Below are positions 35,570-43,683 of a stretch of DNA of 61,347 bases, in pieces. Within the stretch, counting starts at the first letter, position 1. Each line of letters begins with the position of its first letter. This stretch comes from DATFXM01 sp035315885 (GTDB lineage: Bacteria > Acidobacteriota > Blastocatellia > UBA7656). The notes below the pieces were generated by a model, which ran no database searches, had not been told where the DNA came from, and saw only the letters and a list, made by a program, of their open reading frames with translations. The stretch spans positions 1 to 61,347 of the forward strand of contig DATFXM010000104.1 of assembly GCA_035315885.1 (NCBI GenBank). Direction: 5' to 3'. A program made the translations under genes and the position numbers.

Positions 35570-35760
35570 GTCGGAAGAGCGAAGGAGCGAAGAGAGCGAA
35601 GCGGCGACGCTGCGAAGGGGCGAATGGGCGACCGGAAGGACACCATGTCCGTAGCACTCGCCATTCGTCCTCTCCGCGCGTCTCTCCTCCCCGCGTCGCC
35701 CCGTCGCTCTTCGTCCCCACAACTCAGCACTCAGCACTCAGCACTCAGCACTTCCTATTG
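35570..35760. repeat. GGGCGAATGGGCGA palindromic element plus CTCAGCACT tract
   Basis: A G-rich left half (GAAGGGGCGAATGGGCGACC) and a C-rich right half (CGCCATTCGTCCTCTCC) are imperfect inverted copies around a core like GGAAGGACACCATGTCCG. A related copy is at 48899-49105. It is followed by four CTCAGCACT units ending GCACTTCCTATTG, the same terminus seen at 56154. It lies between the groES promoter and the next gene. Confidence 0.8.
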
Positions 35761-35819
35761 CGCGTGGATTGTTCAAACTGTAGAGTTGTAAGCCAATCCA
35801 CTCCCCGGAGGACCGCTCG

Positions 35820-36443
35820 ATGCAACTCCTATCGAAAAACATCCTTTTTCGGTCAGGCGCATTTGTTCTGGCCGGGATGCTCATTGGTCTGGGCCCTGCA
35901 ATCTCCCAAGCAAAGCCGCCCGCTGGTCGCCGTGTACCAGTCGGAACTCAAATGAAAATCAGACTCAATGACACTATCGATTCCAAGGCAGCCAAGCACG
36001 GAGACCACTTCCACGCAACCGTTCTCACTCCTCGCAAGTACGAGGAGTGTACCGTCGACGGGCACCTCGCAAGCGTGAAGAAATCCGGCAAGTTCACCGG
36101 CCGTACCTCGATCGCCTTTGCTTTCGATCGAATCCACTATCGAGATGGAGCGGCCGCGCCGTTGCGAGGCCAGGTCGTCAAGGTCTACGGTGAGGAGTCT
36201 GTCAGCAAAGTGGATGAAGAAGGCCACGTGCAAAGTGGCAAGCGTGGGTCGCAGACCGCCAAGCGCTCCGGCATCGCAGGGGTTGGTGGCGCGGTCATCG
36301 GCGGAATTGCCGGAGGTGGAAAAGGTGCGGCAATAGGTGCAGCGGTAGGCGCCGGCGCGGGCGCCGCTTCGGTGGCCATTCAGGGAAGCAAGAGATTGAA
36401 ACTGGATGCCGGCACCGAAATGCTTATGCGCGTGACTAAGTGA
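35820..36443 (+). CDS. Secreted glycine-zipper protein
   Basis: 207 residues, with a signal peptide ending near ISQAKP and GGAGG eight bases before the ATG. A beta-rich middle part follows (GTQMKIRLNDTIDSKAAKHG, FHATVLTP), then a glycine-zipper stretch (about 150-190) with GVGGAVIGGIAGGGKGAAIG, which can insert in membranes or form oligomers. The middle part recalls the beta domain of TrbI/VirB10-type proteins, but I cannot confirm that. An envelope or stress protein is likely; no specific function recognised. CTCAGCACT-type repeats follow the stop. Confidence 0.68.
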   Translation: MQLLSKNILFRSGAFVLAGMLIGLGPAISQAKPPAGRRVPVGTQMKIRLNDTIDSKAAKHGDHFHATVLTPRKYEECTVDGHLASVKKSGKFTGRTSIAFAFDRIHYRDGAAAPLRGQVVKVYGEESVSKVDEEGHVQSGKRGSQTAKRSGIAGVGGAVIGGIAGGGKGAAIGAAVGAGAGAASVAIQGSKRLKLDAGTEMLMRVTK

Positions 36444-36521
36444 GAACAAGTGCTGAGTGACGAATGCTGAGTTCGTTCCGAGTACCAGCCCGGTACTGGT
36501 CCCATTGATCTTACCGAAACA

Positions 36522-36548
36522 CAGTTTTCAAATCGCTACTGAAAACTG
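36522..36548 (+). promoter_or_regulatory. Inverted repeat upstream of nrfH, possible operator
   Basis: A perfect 9-bp inverted repeat CAGTTTTCA-N9-TGAAAACTG, 37 bases before the nrfH ATG. The symmetry and AT-rich arms suit a regulator site better than a terminator. A shorter repeat, AGTACC-N5-GGTACT, is at 36481-36497. It is not an FNR site. Confidence 0.4.
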
Positions 36549-36585
36549 ACTCAACATTCGGCGCCGGCCACTTCCTGAGCTTTCC

Positions 36586-37044
36586 ATGACGATTCGCACT
36601 GTCCAGGGTGTCGTGCTGGGAGTAGCAGTAGGCATCACCATAGGCGTGTCGGCCTATACCTTCGCCTATGCTCGCGGCTGGGCTTATATGACTGATAAGC
36701 CGGAAGCATGTACCAACTGTCATGTAATGAACGAGGAGTTCACCGGTTGGATTAAGTCGTCTCACCGATCTGTCGCCGTCTGCAACGACTGTCATACTCC
36801 TCCGAGCTTCGTGGGGAAGTACCTGACCAAAGCAAAGAACGGCTTTTGGCACTCCTACTATTTCACTACCGGGCGATTCCAGGACAACATCCAGATTACC
36901 GAGCCGAGCCGCAACATCCTGGAACAAGCCTGTCGCAAATGTCATCAGGAAATCACCGACGCAATCGAAGGCGCTCACAGTGAGCGCGATGGCGACCGCC
37001 TGTCGTGTCTTCGCTGTCACAGTTCGGTTGGTCACCTCAAATAA
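36586..37044 (+). CDS. nrfH: Cytochrome c nitrite reductase small subunit NrfH
   Basis: A 152-residue NapC/NirT-type quinol dehydrogenase. An N-terminal membrane anchor (GVVLGVAVGITIGVSAYTFA) is followed by four haem c sites: CTNCH (42-46), CNDCH (66-70), CRKCH (116-120) and CLRCH (141-145). It takes electrons from menaquinol and passes them to NrfA in the periplasm. It is followed 25 bases later by nrfA. No strong ribosome site is visible, but the N-terminus is a good match to the family. Confidence 0.95.
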   Translation: MTIRTVQGVVLGVAVGITIGVSAYTFAYARGWAYMTDKPEACTNCHVMNEEFTGWIKSSHRSVAVCNDCHTPPSFVGKYLTKAKNGFWHSYYFTTGRFQDNIQITEPSRNILEQACRKCHQEITDAIEGAHSERDGDRLSCLRCHSSVGHLK

Positions 37045-37069
37045 GGCTCGCAACAGATTGGGGAAAATC

Positions 37070-38503
37070 ATGGCCGAATCTGACGTCAACGCCGCTCAAC
37101 ATCCGCAAGGCCGCCGATCTCGAAGGTCGGCAGTAGTCACGCTGATCCTGTCAGGCCTGATTACAATCGTCGTGGTCGGATTGCTGGTGAATATTTTCGA
37201 GCACAAGCAGGAAGGCCGTAATCCGTTTTATAGGGTCGTGGAGTTGAACGACGAGACCGAGGACCCGGCCGTATGGGGTAAGAACTTCCCGCTGCAATAC
37301 GATGACTATCTCCGGACCGTGGACTCGGTGCGAACAAGGTACGGCGGAAGCGAGGCGCTGCCTCGCACGCCTACCGACGCCGATCCTCGATCCGTGGTAG
37401 CCGAGTCAAGACTGGAAAGCGACCCGCGACTGAAAATCATGTGGGCGGGTTATGCTTTTTCAAAGGACTTTCGTGAGGACCGGGGACACGCTTACATGCT
37501 AGATGATCAGACGTTCACCGAGCGTCAGCAGGTGACCAAACAACCTGGAACGTGCATGCAGTGCCACGCATCGATCTACGTTCCCTACAAGAAGCTCGGT
37601 GACGGCGATCTCATCAAAGGCTTCGAGAAGATGAATCAGATGCCTTACTCTGAGGCGCGCAAGCTGGTTTCTCATCCGGTTTCCTGCATTGATTGCCACG
37701 ACCCGGCCAACATGCAGTTGCGAGTAACACGGCCGGGATTCATCGAAGGCATTCGCGCACTCAAGGCCTCGCAGGGTGTCCAGAACTACGACGTAAACAA
37801 ACAGGCTACGCGGAAGGAAATGAGAGCGTACGTCTGCGGACAATGTCACGTGGAGTACTACTTCAAAGGGCCTGAGAAGCGTCTTGTATATCCCTGGGAA
37901 AAAGGTCTGAAGGTCGACGACATCATGGCCTACTACGACGAAGTGCAGTTCAAAGACTGGACTCACGCGGATTCGGGTGCTCCGGTGCTCAAGGCTCAAC
38001 ATCCAGAGTTCGAAATGTGGAATCAGGGAGTCCACGCTCGATCAGGTGTGACGTGCGCGGATTGTCACATGCCCTATAAGCGCGAGGGTGCCCTCAAGAT
38101 CAGCGATCATCATGTCCGCAGTCCGTTGTTAAACATCAATCGAGCGTGCCAGACCTGTCACAAGTGGCCCGAAGAGGAACTGAAGCAGCGGGTGGAGACG
38201 ATTCAGGATACGACGTTCAAGCTGAGAAACCTGGCGATGGATGCGCTTGTCAGTCTGATCGATGACATCAAGTCCGCTAAAGCCGCCGGAAAAACCGACC
38301 AGGAGCTAGCCGCAGCGCAGAACTTTCAGCGGCGAGCGCAGTTCTATCTGGACTTTGTAGAAGCGGAGAACTCGACCGGCTTTCATGCGCCGCAGGAGGC
38401 GGCGAGGATTCTGGGTGAGTCGATAAACTTTTCTCGTCAGGGTCAGGTGGCGTTGCGCGATGGGGCTTCGGGCCGTGCATCGGCTTCGCCCGCGTCGCAC
38501 TGA
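37070..38503 (+). CDS. nrfA: Ammonia-forming cytochrome c nitrite reductase NrfA
   Basis: 477 residues from the ATG at 37070 with GGGGA upstream; the longer reading from 36980 lies inside nrfH. An uncleaved N-terminal anchor (about 20-43) precedes five haem sites: CMQCH (162-166), CIDCH (206-210), CGQCH (256-260), CADCH (329-333) and CQTCH (360-364). Classical NrfA has CxxCK at the first (catalytic) haem. Here it is CxxCH, as in a known subset of NrfA. The EYYF and HMPY segments around haems 3 and 4 match the family. It reduces nitrite to ammonium with six electrons from NrfH. Confidence 0.95.
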   Translation: MAESDVNAAQHPQGRRSRRSAVVTLILSGLITIVVVGLLVNIFEHKQEGRNPFYRVVELNDETEDPAVWGKNFPLQYDDYLRTVDSVRTRYGGSEALPRTPTDADPRSVVAESRLESDPRLKIMWAGYAFSKDFREDRGHAYMLDDQTFTERQQVTKQPGTCMQCHASIYVPYKKLGDGDLIKGFEKMNQMPYSEARKLVSHPVSCIDCHDPANMQLRVTRPGFIEGIRALKASQGVQNYDVNKQATRKEMRAYVCGQCHVEYYFKGPEKRLVYPWEKGLKVDDIMAYYDEVQFKDWTHADSGAPVLKAQHPEFEMWNQGVHARSGVTCADCHMPYKREGALKISDHHVRSPLLNINRACQTCHKWPEEELKQRVETIQDTTFKLRNLAMDALVSLIDDIKSAKAAGKTDQELAAAQNFQRRAQFYLDFVEAENSTGFHAPQEAARILGESINFSRQGQVALRDGASGRASASPASH

Positions 38504-38581
38504 CTGGGCTAGTAGCTCTCGAACGTTGCTTCCCCGCGCTGTGCGCGTTCGTGTAGAGTCTATGTTGGAGGGATTCGGACT

Positions 38582-39328
38582 ATGCGATTGGTTGTAATTC
38601 GACACGGCGAGAGTATCTGGAACAAGGAAAACCGCTTCACCGGCTGGACGGATGTCGGATTGAGTGCAAAGGGTGTAGAAGAGGCGATCGAGGCGGGCCG
38701 AATTCTGAAGAAGGAAGGCTATGGGTTCGACGTTGCTTACACTTCGGTGTTGAAGCGCGCGATAAAGACTCTGTGGCTTGCGCTCGAAGAGCTGGACCAG
38801 ATGTGGATTCCCATACATAACAGTTGGCGTCTGAATGAGCGGCACTACGGCTCGCTTCAGGGGCTGAACAAAGCGGAGACCGCCGAGCGGCATGGCGCCG
38901 CGCAGACTAAGATCTGGCGGCGGAGCTACGACATCCGGCCACCCGCGCTTGAGGCCGACGACCCGCGCAATCCCGCTCTCGATCCTCGATACGCCTCGCT
39001 CCCTCCGGACGATATTCCGTTGACCGAGTGCCTCAAGGACACGGTCGACAGGTTCCTGCCCTACTGGCATTCGGTGATCGCCGCTGCAATACGAGAAGGA
39101 AAACGCGTGCTGGTGTCTGCTCACGGCAACAGCCTTCGCGCGCTCATCAAGTATCTGGACAACGTGTCCGATGAAGAAATCGTCAGCGTGAATGTTCCTA
39201 CTGGAATACCGCTTGTTTACGAATTGAACAGCGACCTCAAGCCGACCCGCCATTTCTATCTCGGTGATCCTGAAGCAGTGAAACGAGCCACCGAAGCCGT
39301 TGCTGGCCAATTGCAGAAGAAAGATTAG
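38582..39328 (+). CDS. gpmA: 2,3-bisphosphoglycerate-dependent phosphoglycerate mutase
   Basis: A 248-residue dPGM of standard length with the phospho-histidine motif RHGESIWNKENRFTGW at the N-terminus, RLNERHYGSLQGLNKAETA near residue 85 and the second catalytic histidine in SAHGNSLRALIKYLD. It interconverts 3- and 2-phosphoglycerate in glycolysis. GGAGG precedes the ATG. It is nine bases from the phosphoglucomutase gene, so the two are probably co-transcribed. Confidence 0.97.
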   Translation: MRLVVIRHGESIWNKENRFTGWTDVGLSAKGVEEAIEAGRILKKEGYGFDVAYTSVLKRAIKTLWLALEELDQMWIPIHNSWRLNERHYGSLQGLNKAETAERHGAAQTKIWRRSYDIRPPALEADDPRNPALDPRYASLPPDDIPLTECLKDTVDRFLPYWHSVIAAAIREGKRVLVSAHGNSLRALIKYLDNVSDEEIVSVNVPTGIPLVYELNSDLKPTRHFYLGDPEAVKRATEAVAGQLQKKD

Positions 39329-39337
39329 AGAAGCATC

Positions 39338-40984
39338 ATGACTCATCCGCTTGCGGGACAACCGGCTCCGGTCGAATGTCTGATAAACGTCGACGAGCTG
39401 GTGGGGGCCTACTACGACCGTGAGCCGGATACCCAGGATCCGTCTCAATTGGTCTCATTTGGAACCAGTGGTCATCGCGGGAGCGCGCTCGATTCGAGTT
39501 TCAACGAGGCGCATATACTGGCGATTTCACAGGCAATCTGTGACTACCGGAAGGCCAGTGGGCTTGATGGCCCGCTGTTCCTCGGAAAAGATTCTCACGC
39601 CCTGTCGACCCCAGCGGAAGGGACTGCTCTTGAAGTCCTGGCGGCGAATGGCGTCGAAACTGTAATCCAGCGCGACGGAGGGCTGACCCCGACCCCTTCT
39701 ATTTCCAGGGCGATCCTGGTACACAACAGGAACAAGAAAGAACATCTTGCCGACGGAATAGTGATCACCCCTTCGCACAATCCGCCGAGGGATGGCGGCT
39801 TCAAATACAACCCTTCCGACGGCGGTCCGGCGGATACAGAAACAACGGACTGGATACAGAATCGCGCGAACGAGCTACTTCGAGAAGCAAACAAGAGCGT
39901 GCGGCGGATTACCCGAGATTCCGCGCTCAAATCTGGCACGATTCACTTCGATGACTTCTTAGGCCCTTACGTGAAGGAGCTCACTGAAGTCCTCGACCTC
40001 GACGCGGTTGCGCAATCGAAGGTGAAGATAGGCGTTGACCCGATGGGCGGCGCTGCGGTGGCTTACTGGGAGCCGATTGCCGAGCGTTACCGTCTTGACC
40101 TCACCGTTGTGAATCCGAGGGTCGATCCCAAATTTGGCTTTATGACCATGGACCATGACGGCAAGATTCGGATGGACTGTTCGAGTCCTTATGCGATGGC
40201 CGGTCTGGTCAGGCTCAAGGACCGCTTCGACGTAGCATTTGGCAACGACACGGATGCCGACCGCCACGGAATCGTAACGAGGTCCAGGGGTCTGCTTAAC
40301 CCCAATCACTATCTCGCGGTGGCTATTCACTACTTGATCAACAACAGACCGCGCTGGAGCGGGGATATTGCCGTCGGGAAGACTCTGGTCTCGAGCGGGT
40401 TGATAGACCGGGTGGTTGCGGAGCTTGGCCGCAAATTGTACGAGGTGCCGGTAGGATTCAAGTGGTTCGTGAGCGGATTACTGAGCTGTTCTATCTGCTT
40501 TGGCGGCGAGGAGAGTGCAGGCGCAAGCTTTCTAAGCAAGGACGGCAAAACGTGGACTACCGAGAAAGACGGGATAATTATGGCGCTTCTGTCGGCAGAG
40601 ATTCTGGCGCGCACCGGTCGCGACCCGGGTGAGCACTACCAGAGCCTCACTGCCCTCCTTGGAACGCCTTACTATCGGCGCATAGATGCTCCTGCTAGTC
40701 CTCAGCTCAAGCTTGCGCTGAAGATGTTGTCGCCGACCGATGTAACTGCAAACGAGCTTGCGGGTGAGCCTATAGTTCAGAAGTTGACTGCGGCGCCCGG
40801 CAACAACGCGCAGATTGGCGGGCTGAAGGTGGTGGCCAGGAACGGTTGGTTTGCCGCCCGGCCCTCGGGCACAGAAAACGTCTACAAACTGTACGCCGAA
40901 AGTTTTGTGAGCGAAGAGCACCTGAATCAAATCCTTGATCAGGCTCGAGAGATTGTTGCGAAGATAAGTAGTGCGAAGTCGTGA
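39338..40984 (+). CDS. pgm: Phosphoglucomutase (alpha-D-glucose-1-phosphate specific)
   Basis: A 548-residue enzyme of the Pgm type. SFGTSGHRG is near residue 45, the phosphoserine loop is TPSHNPP near 144, the metal-binding loop is GNDTDADRHG near 305, the sugar-binding loop is GGEESAG, and the C-terminal RPSGTEN phosphate loop is intact. It converts glucose-1-phosphate and glucose-6-phosphate, thus feeding nucleotide-sugar synthesis for the glycan loci. It follows gpmA closely. Confidence 0.97.
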   Translation: MTHPLAGQPAPVECLINVDELVGAYYDREPDTQDPSQLVSFGTSGHRGSALDSSFNEAHILAISQAICDYRKASGLDGPLFLGKDSHALSTPAEGTALEVLAANGVETVIQRDGGLTPTPSISRAILVHNRNKKEHLADGIVITPSHNPPRDGGFKYNPSDGGPADTETTDWIQNRANELLREANKSVRRITRDSALKSGTIHFDDFLGPYVKELTEVLDLDAVAQSKVKIGVDPMGGAAVAYWEPIAERYRLDLTVVNPRVDPKFGFMTMDHDGKIRMDCSSPYAMAGLVRLKDRFDVAFGNDTDADRHGIVTRSRGLLNPNHYLAVAIHYLINNRPRWSGDIAVGKTLVSSGLIDRVVAELGRKLYEVPVGFKWFVSGLLSCSICFGGEESAGASFLSKDGKTWTTEKDGIIMALLSAEILARTGRDPGEHYQSLTALLGTPYYRRIDAPASPQLKLALKMLSPTDVTANELAGEPIVQKLTAAPGNNAQIGGLKVVARNGWFAARPSGTENVYKLYAESFVSEEHLNQILDQAREIVAKISSAKS

Positions 40985-41075
40985 GGTTTGAAATCTGGTC
41001 TCAATGCTGAAGAGACAACCCCGAGGCGGTTGAGACTCATCACTCAGCACTGACCACTCCTTTAAGGTTGATCCC

Positions 41076-42335
41076 ATGAATAGAAACCTTTCTTTCATCA
41101 CATGCCTGGGTTTTGTAATCGCCGCCGGGTTGGTATCAGCTTCCGGTCCCCCTCACGTTAGCGCGGCCGCGACTGATGCCACGGTCACCTTTTCCAAAGA
41201 TATTGCCCCGATCCTGTACAAGAACTGCGTGAACTGTCACCGCCCGGGCGAAGTCGCACCGATGTCTCTGCTGACCTACAAAGATGCCCGGCCGTGGGCC
41301 AAGGCGATTCGGGAAAAGGTAGTTTCCGGAGTAATGCCGCCGTGGCACGCCGATCCGAAGTTCGGCGAGTTCAGCAACGATCGACGCCTTTCGAAGAAGG
41401 ACATTGAAACGGTTTCAGCGTGGGTCGACGGGGGAGCAAAGGAGGGCGATCCGAAACAGATGCCCGCTATGCCTCGCTTCACCGAAGGATGGCAGATGGG
41501 CAAACCAGACGTGGTCTTTCAGATGGGTCAGGAGTTCGAAGTGCCTGCCGAGGGAACCATTAGCTACAAGTATTTCTTCATCCCAACCGGATTCAAGGAA
41601 GATCGATGGATTCAGGCGGCAGAGATTCGGCCCGGGAATCGGGCCGTCGTTCACCACGTGATCGCGTTCGTCGCAGAACCGGACGCGGTGCGCGAAGGGA
41701 TCGCCGCTCGGAATCGCGTGGAAGGTCTGGCCGGCTTTGCGCCTGGCGACAGCGCTACAATTCTGCCGGACGGCATAGGACGGCTGGTCAAGGCGGGCTC
41801 GATAATCGTACTGCAGATGCATTACACGACAAATGGCACCGCGCAAAAGGATCGCACTTCGATAGGGCTGATCTTCAGCAGTAAGCCCGTGGTAAAAGCG
41901 GCGATGGGTGGCGCGGCGATGAACCGTAGATTCGAGATCCCGGCCGGGGACCCAAACTACTCGGTGGAGTCAGTCTACACATTCAAAAACGATTCACATA
42001 TAACGAGCTTGATGCCTCACATGCATCTTCGAGGTAAGGATTTCCAGTTCAGGCTGGTGTATCCCGACGGCACTTCAAAGATTATCCTGTCGGTTCCTAA
42101 GTACGACTTCAATTGGCAGACCCGATACGAGTTGAAGGAGCCCATTGCCGCTCCCAGAGGCAGCCGCATCGAGTGCATTGCCCACTTCGACAACTCGGAT
42201 CAGAACAAGTGGAATCCCGATCCAACCAGGCCTGTGCGTTGGGGTCAGCAGACCTGGGAGGAGATGATGATCGGGTTTGTAGGCTTCACGCTGGATGAGC
42301 AGAATCTTCAACCCACTGGGAAGGGGAAGTTCTGA
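41076..42335 (+). CDS. Cytochrome c fused to copper ascorbate-dependent monooxygenase-like domain
   Basis: A 419-residue exported protein. The signal peptide is followed by a cytochrome c-like domain with one haem site, CVNCH (51-55), and MPPWHADP as a possible axial-ligand region. The remainder resembles the two copper-binding domains of PHM/DBM enzymes: AVVHHVIAFV, LQMHYTT and LMPHMHLRGKDF hold the likely His ligands. The family may hydroxylate or oxidise a substrate with electrons from the haem domain; the substrate is unknown. The last codons AAG TTC TGA are part of a large hairpin shared with the convergent gene. Confidence 0.85.
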   Translation: MNRNLSFITCLGFVIAAGLVSASGPPHVSAAATDATVTFSKDIAPILYKNCVNCHRPGEVAPMSLLTYKDARPWAKAIREKVVSGVMPPWHADPKFGEFSNDRRLSKKDIETVSAWVDGGAKEGDPKQMPAMPRFTEGWQMGKPDVVFQMGQEFEVPAEGTISYKYFFIPTGFKEDRWIQAAEIRPGNRAVVHHVIAFVAEPDAVREGIAARNRVEGLAGFAPGDSATILPDGIGRLVKAGSIIVLQMHYTTNGTAQKDRTSIGLIFSSKPVVKAAMGGAAMNRRFEIPAGDPNYSVESVYTFKNDSHITSLMPHMHLRGKDFQFRLVYPDGTSKIILSVPKYDFNWQTRYELKEPIAAPRGSRIECIAHFDNSDQNKWNPDPTRPVRWGQQTWEEMMIGFVGFTLDEQNLQPTGKGKF

Positions 42336-42430
42336 CTACTGAGTTCTGAGTAGCGAGTTCTGAGTCTGTTGCTTGGATGCCTGGACTCAGAACTTACTAC
42401 TCAGGACTCAGAACTCAGAACTCAGAACTT
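42327..42430. terminator. Long CTCAGAACT hairpin between convergent genes
   Basis: Left arm 42327-42366 and right arm 42384-42430 are inverted copies of an AGTTCTGAGT-type repeat, with a few mismatches and one extra repeat unit on the right, around a 17-base loop. The stem includes the final Lys-Phe-stop codons (AAGTTCTGA) of both genes. It could act as a bidirectional terminator or mRNA 3' stabiliser, though it has no T tract. Confidence 0.7.
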
Positions 42431-43105
42431 CTTCTTCCCTGCCGCGCTGAAGCTGATGTCCAGGATCGGATATTGCTTCCAATCCTTGTAATCGTAATGC
42501 CACCACTCGGGTTCGTAGACTGCGAAGCCTTCGGACTCCATCGCTGCCTTCAACATATCGCGAAGCCGTCTTGATTCTTCGGTCCCGCCTTTGTAGTTGA
42601 TGTTCGAGCGCTCGGACATCTCGTCGTATCCGCTTGGCATTTCCACGATTCGTCCGGTCTTTAAATCGAACATCGAGAGGTCCACCGCGCAACCGCGGTT
42701 GTGACGTGACCCTTGGCTTGGATCGGCTACGAATTGTTTCTTGTCGGCGGGAGTGGCATCCCAAAAAATCTTGGTTACCGACCAGGGCCTGTATCCATCG
42801 TGTATGACCAGTCCGTAGCCCTTTGCTCGCAGGGCCTTGTTAGCTCGCACGAGGGCTTCGGCCGCGGGCTGCTGCAAGAAAGCGCGAGCCTCAGTGTACA
42901 CCGGCCGCCCGAGGAAGTTGTTGGAAGTGGCGTACCGGATGTCCAACTTGATTGTCGGGTCGAGGCGAATAAGCTCAACCAGCTCCGGTTTGCGAAACGG
43001 GCCGGACTCCTTCGGCGGGCCTTGCGCGAACGCTGCGGTGTTCAAACATATCAGGCAAACGATCAGGTCTGCTCTTAAGCGGCCGCGACTCTTCAGCATG
43101 GACAT
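42422..43105 (-). CDS. D-Ala-D-Ala dipeptidase-like M15D peptidase (VanX/DdpX type)
   Basis: About 227 residues from the ATG at 43105, which has GGAG four to five bases upstream; a second ATG is two codons later, and a TTG at 43120 overlaps the trxC stop. A signal peptide ends near AAFAQG. Zinc and catalytic motifs of family M15D are intact: SRHNRGCAVDLSMFD near residue 120 and EWWHYDY near 202. It cleaves D-Ala-D-Ala dipeptides, salvaging cell-wall amino acids or, less likely here, giving glycopeptide resistance. Exported, so periplasmic salvage fits best. The end KKKF lies in the hairpin repeat. Confidence 0.92.
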   Translation of the reverse strand: MSMLKSRGRLRADLIVCLICLNTAAFAQGPPKESGPFRKPELVELIRLDPTIKLDIRYATSNNFLGRPVYTEARAFLQQPAAEALVRANKALRAKGYGLVIHDGYRPWSVTKIFWDATPADKKQFVADPSQGSRHNRGCAVDLSMFDLKTGRIVEMPSGYDEMSERSNINYKGGTEESRRLRDMLKAAMESEGFAVYEPEWWHYDYKDWKQYPILDISFSAAGKKKF

Positions 43106-43116
43106 TGGTCTCCGGG

Positions 43117-43560
43117 TCAAATTGCGCTTTGCACGCGCCTGACGATTTCCTGCTTCGCCACGGCGCCGATGATGCGGTCGATCTCTTTGCCGTCGCGAAA
43201 CAATAAGAGAGTCGGGATGCTGCGAACCCCGAATCGGGCGGTGGTTGAAGGGTTCTCGTCGATGTTGAGCTTTCCCACCGTCAGCCTGCCCGCGAACTCA
43301 TTTGCGATTTGTTCTACGATAGGTGCTATTGCGCGGCACGGTGCGCACCAGGCTGCCCAGAGATCCACAAGAACAGGTATCGATGAGCGCTCAACGTTTT
43401 CAGAGAAATTGGAATCGGTGAGATGGATAGGCTCAATCGACGCGGGCAGCGAAGTCTTACACCTGCCGCAAACCGGCAACAGGTGCTCGTGCAGCTTCTC
43501 AATTGGGACGCGGTTGGTAGCGCCACAGCGAGGACATTTGATGAGGGCAGTCTCGGGCAT
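43117..43560 (-). CDS. trxC: Thioredoxin 2 (zinc-ribbon thioredoxin)
   Basis: 147 residues from the ATG at 43560 (MPETALIKCPRCGATNRVP). The N-terminal zinc ribbon has CPRCG and CGRCK, followed by the thioredoxin fold with active site WAAWCAPCRAIAP and the cis-proline segment SIPTLLLF. Cytosolic disulfide reductase, often oxidative-stress linked. Another 15 residues from an upstream start are possible but lack family support. The stop lies 11 bases before the dipeptidase ATG at 43105, on the same strand. Confidence 0.95.
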   Translation of the reverse strand: MPETALIKCPRCGATNRVPIEKLHEHLLPVCGRCKTSLPASIEPIHLTDSNFSENVERSSIPVLVDLWAAWCAPCRAIAPIVEQIANEFAGRLTVGKLNIDENPSTTARFGVRSIPTLLLFRDGKEIDRIIGAVAKQEIVRRVQSAI

Positions 43561-43683
43561 ATGAGGCCTTGAGTACCGACTGCTGACTACCCGAGCATAG
43601 CGCAAAGACGGAAAGACGAAAAGTTCGCGGCAATTCTCAGCGATTGCGTTTGAAGCGATGTCAAAGCAGAGTCTTCAGACCCA

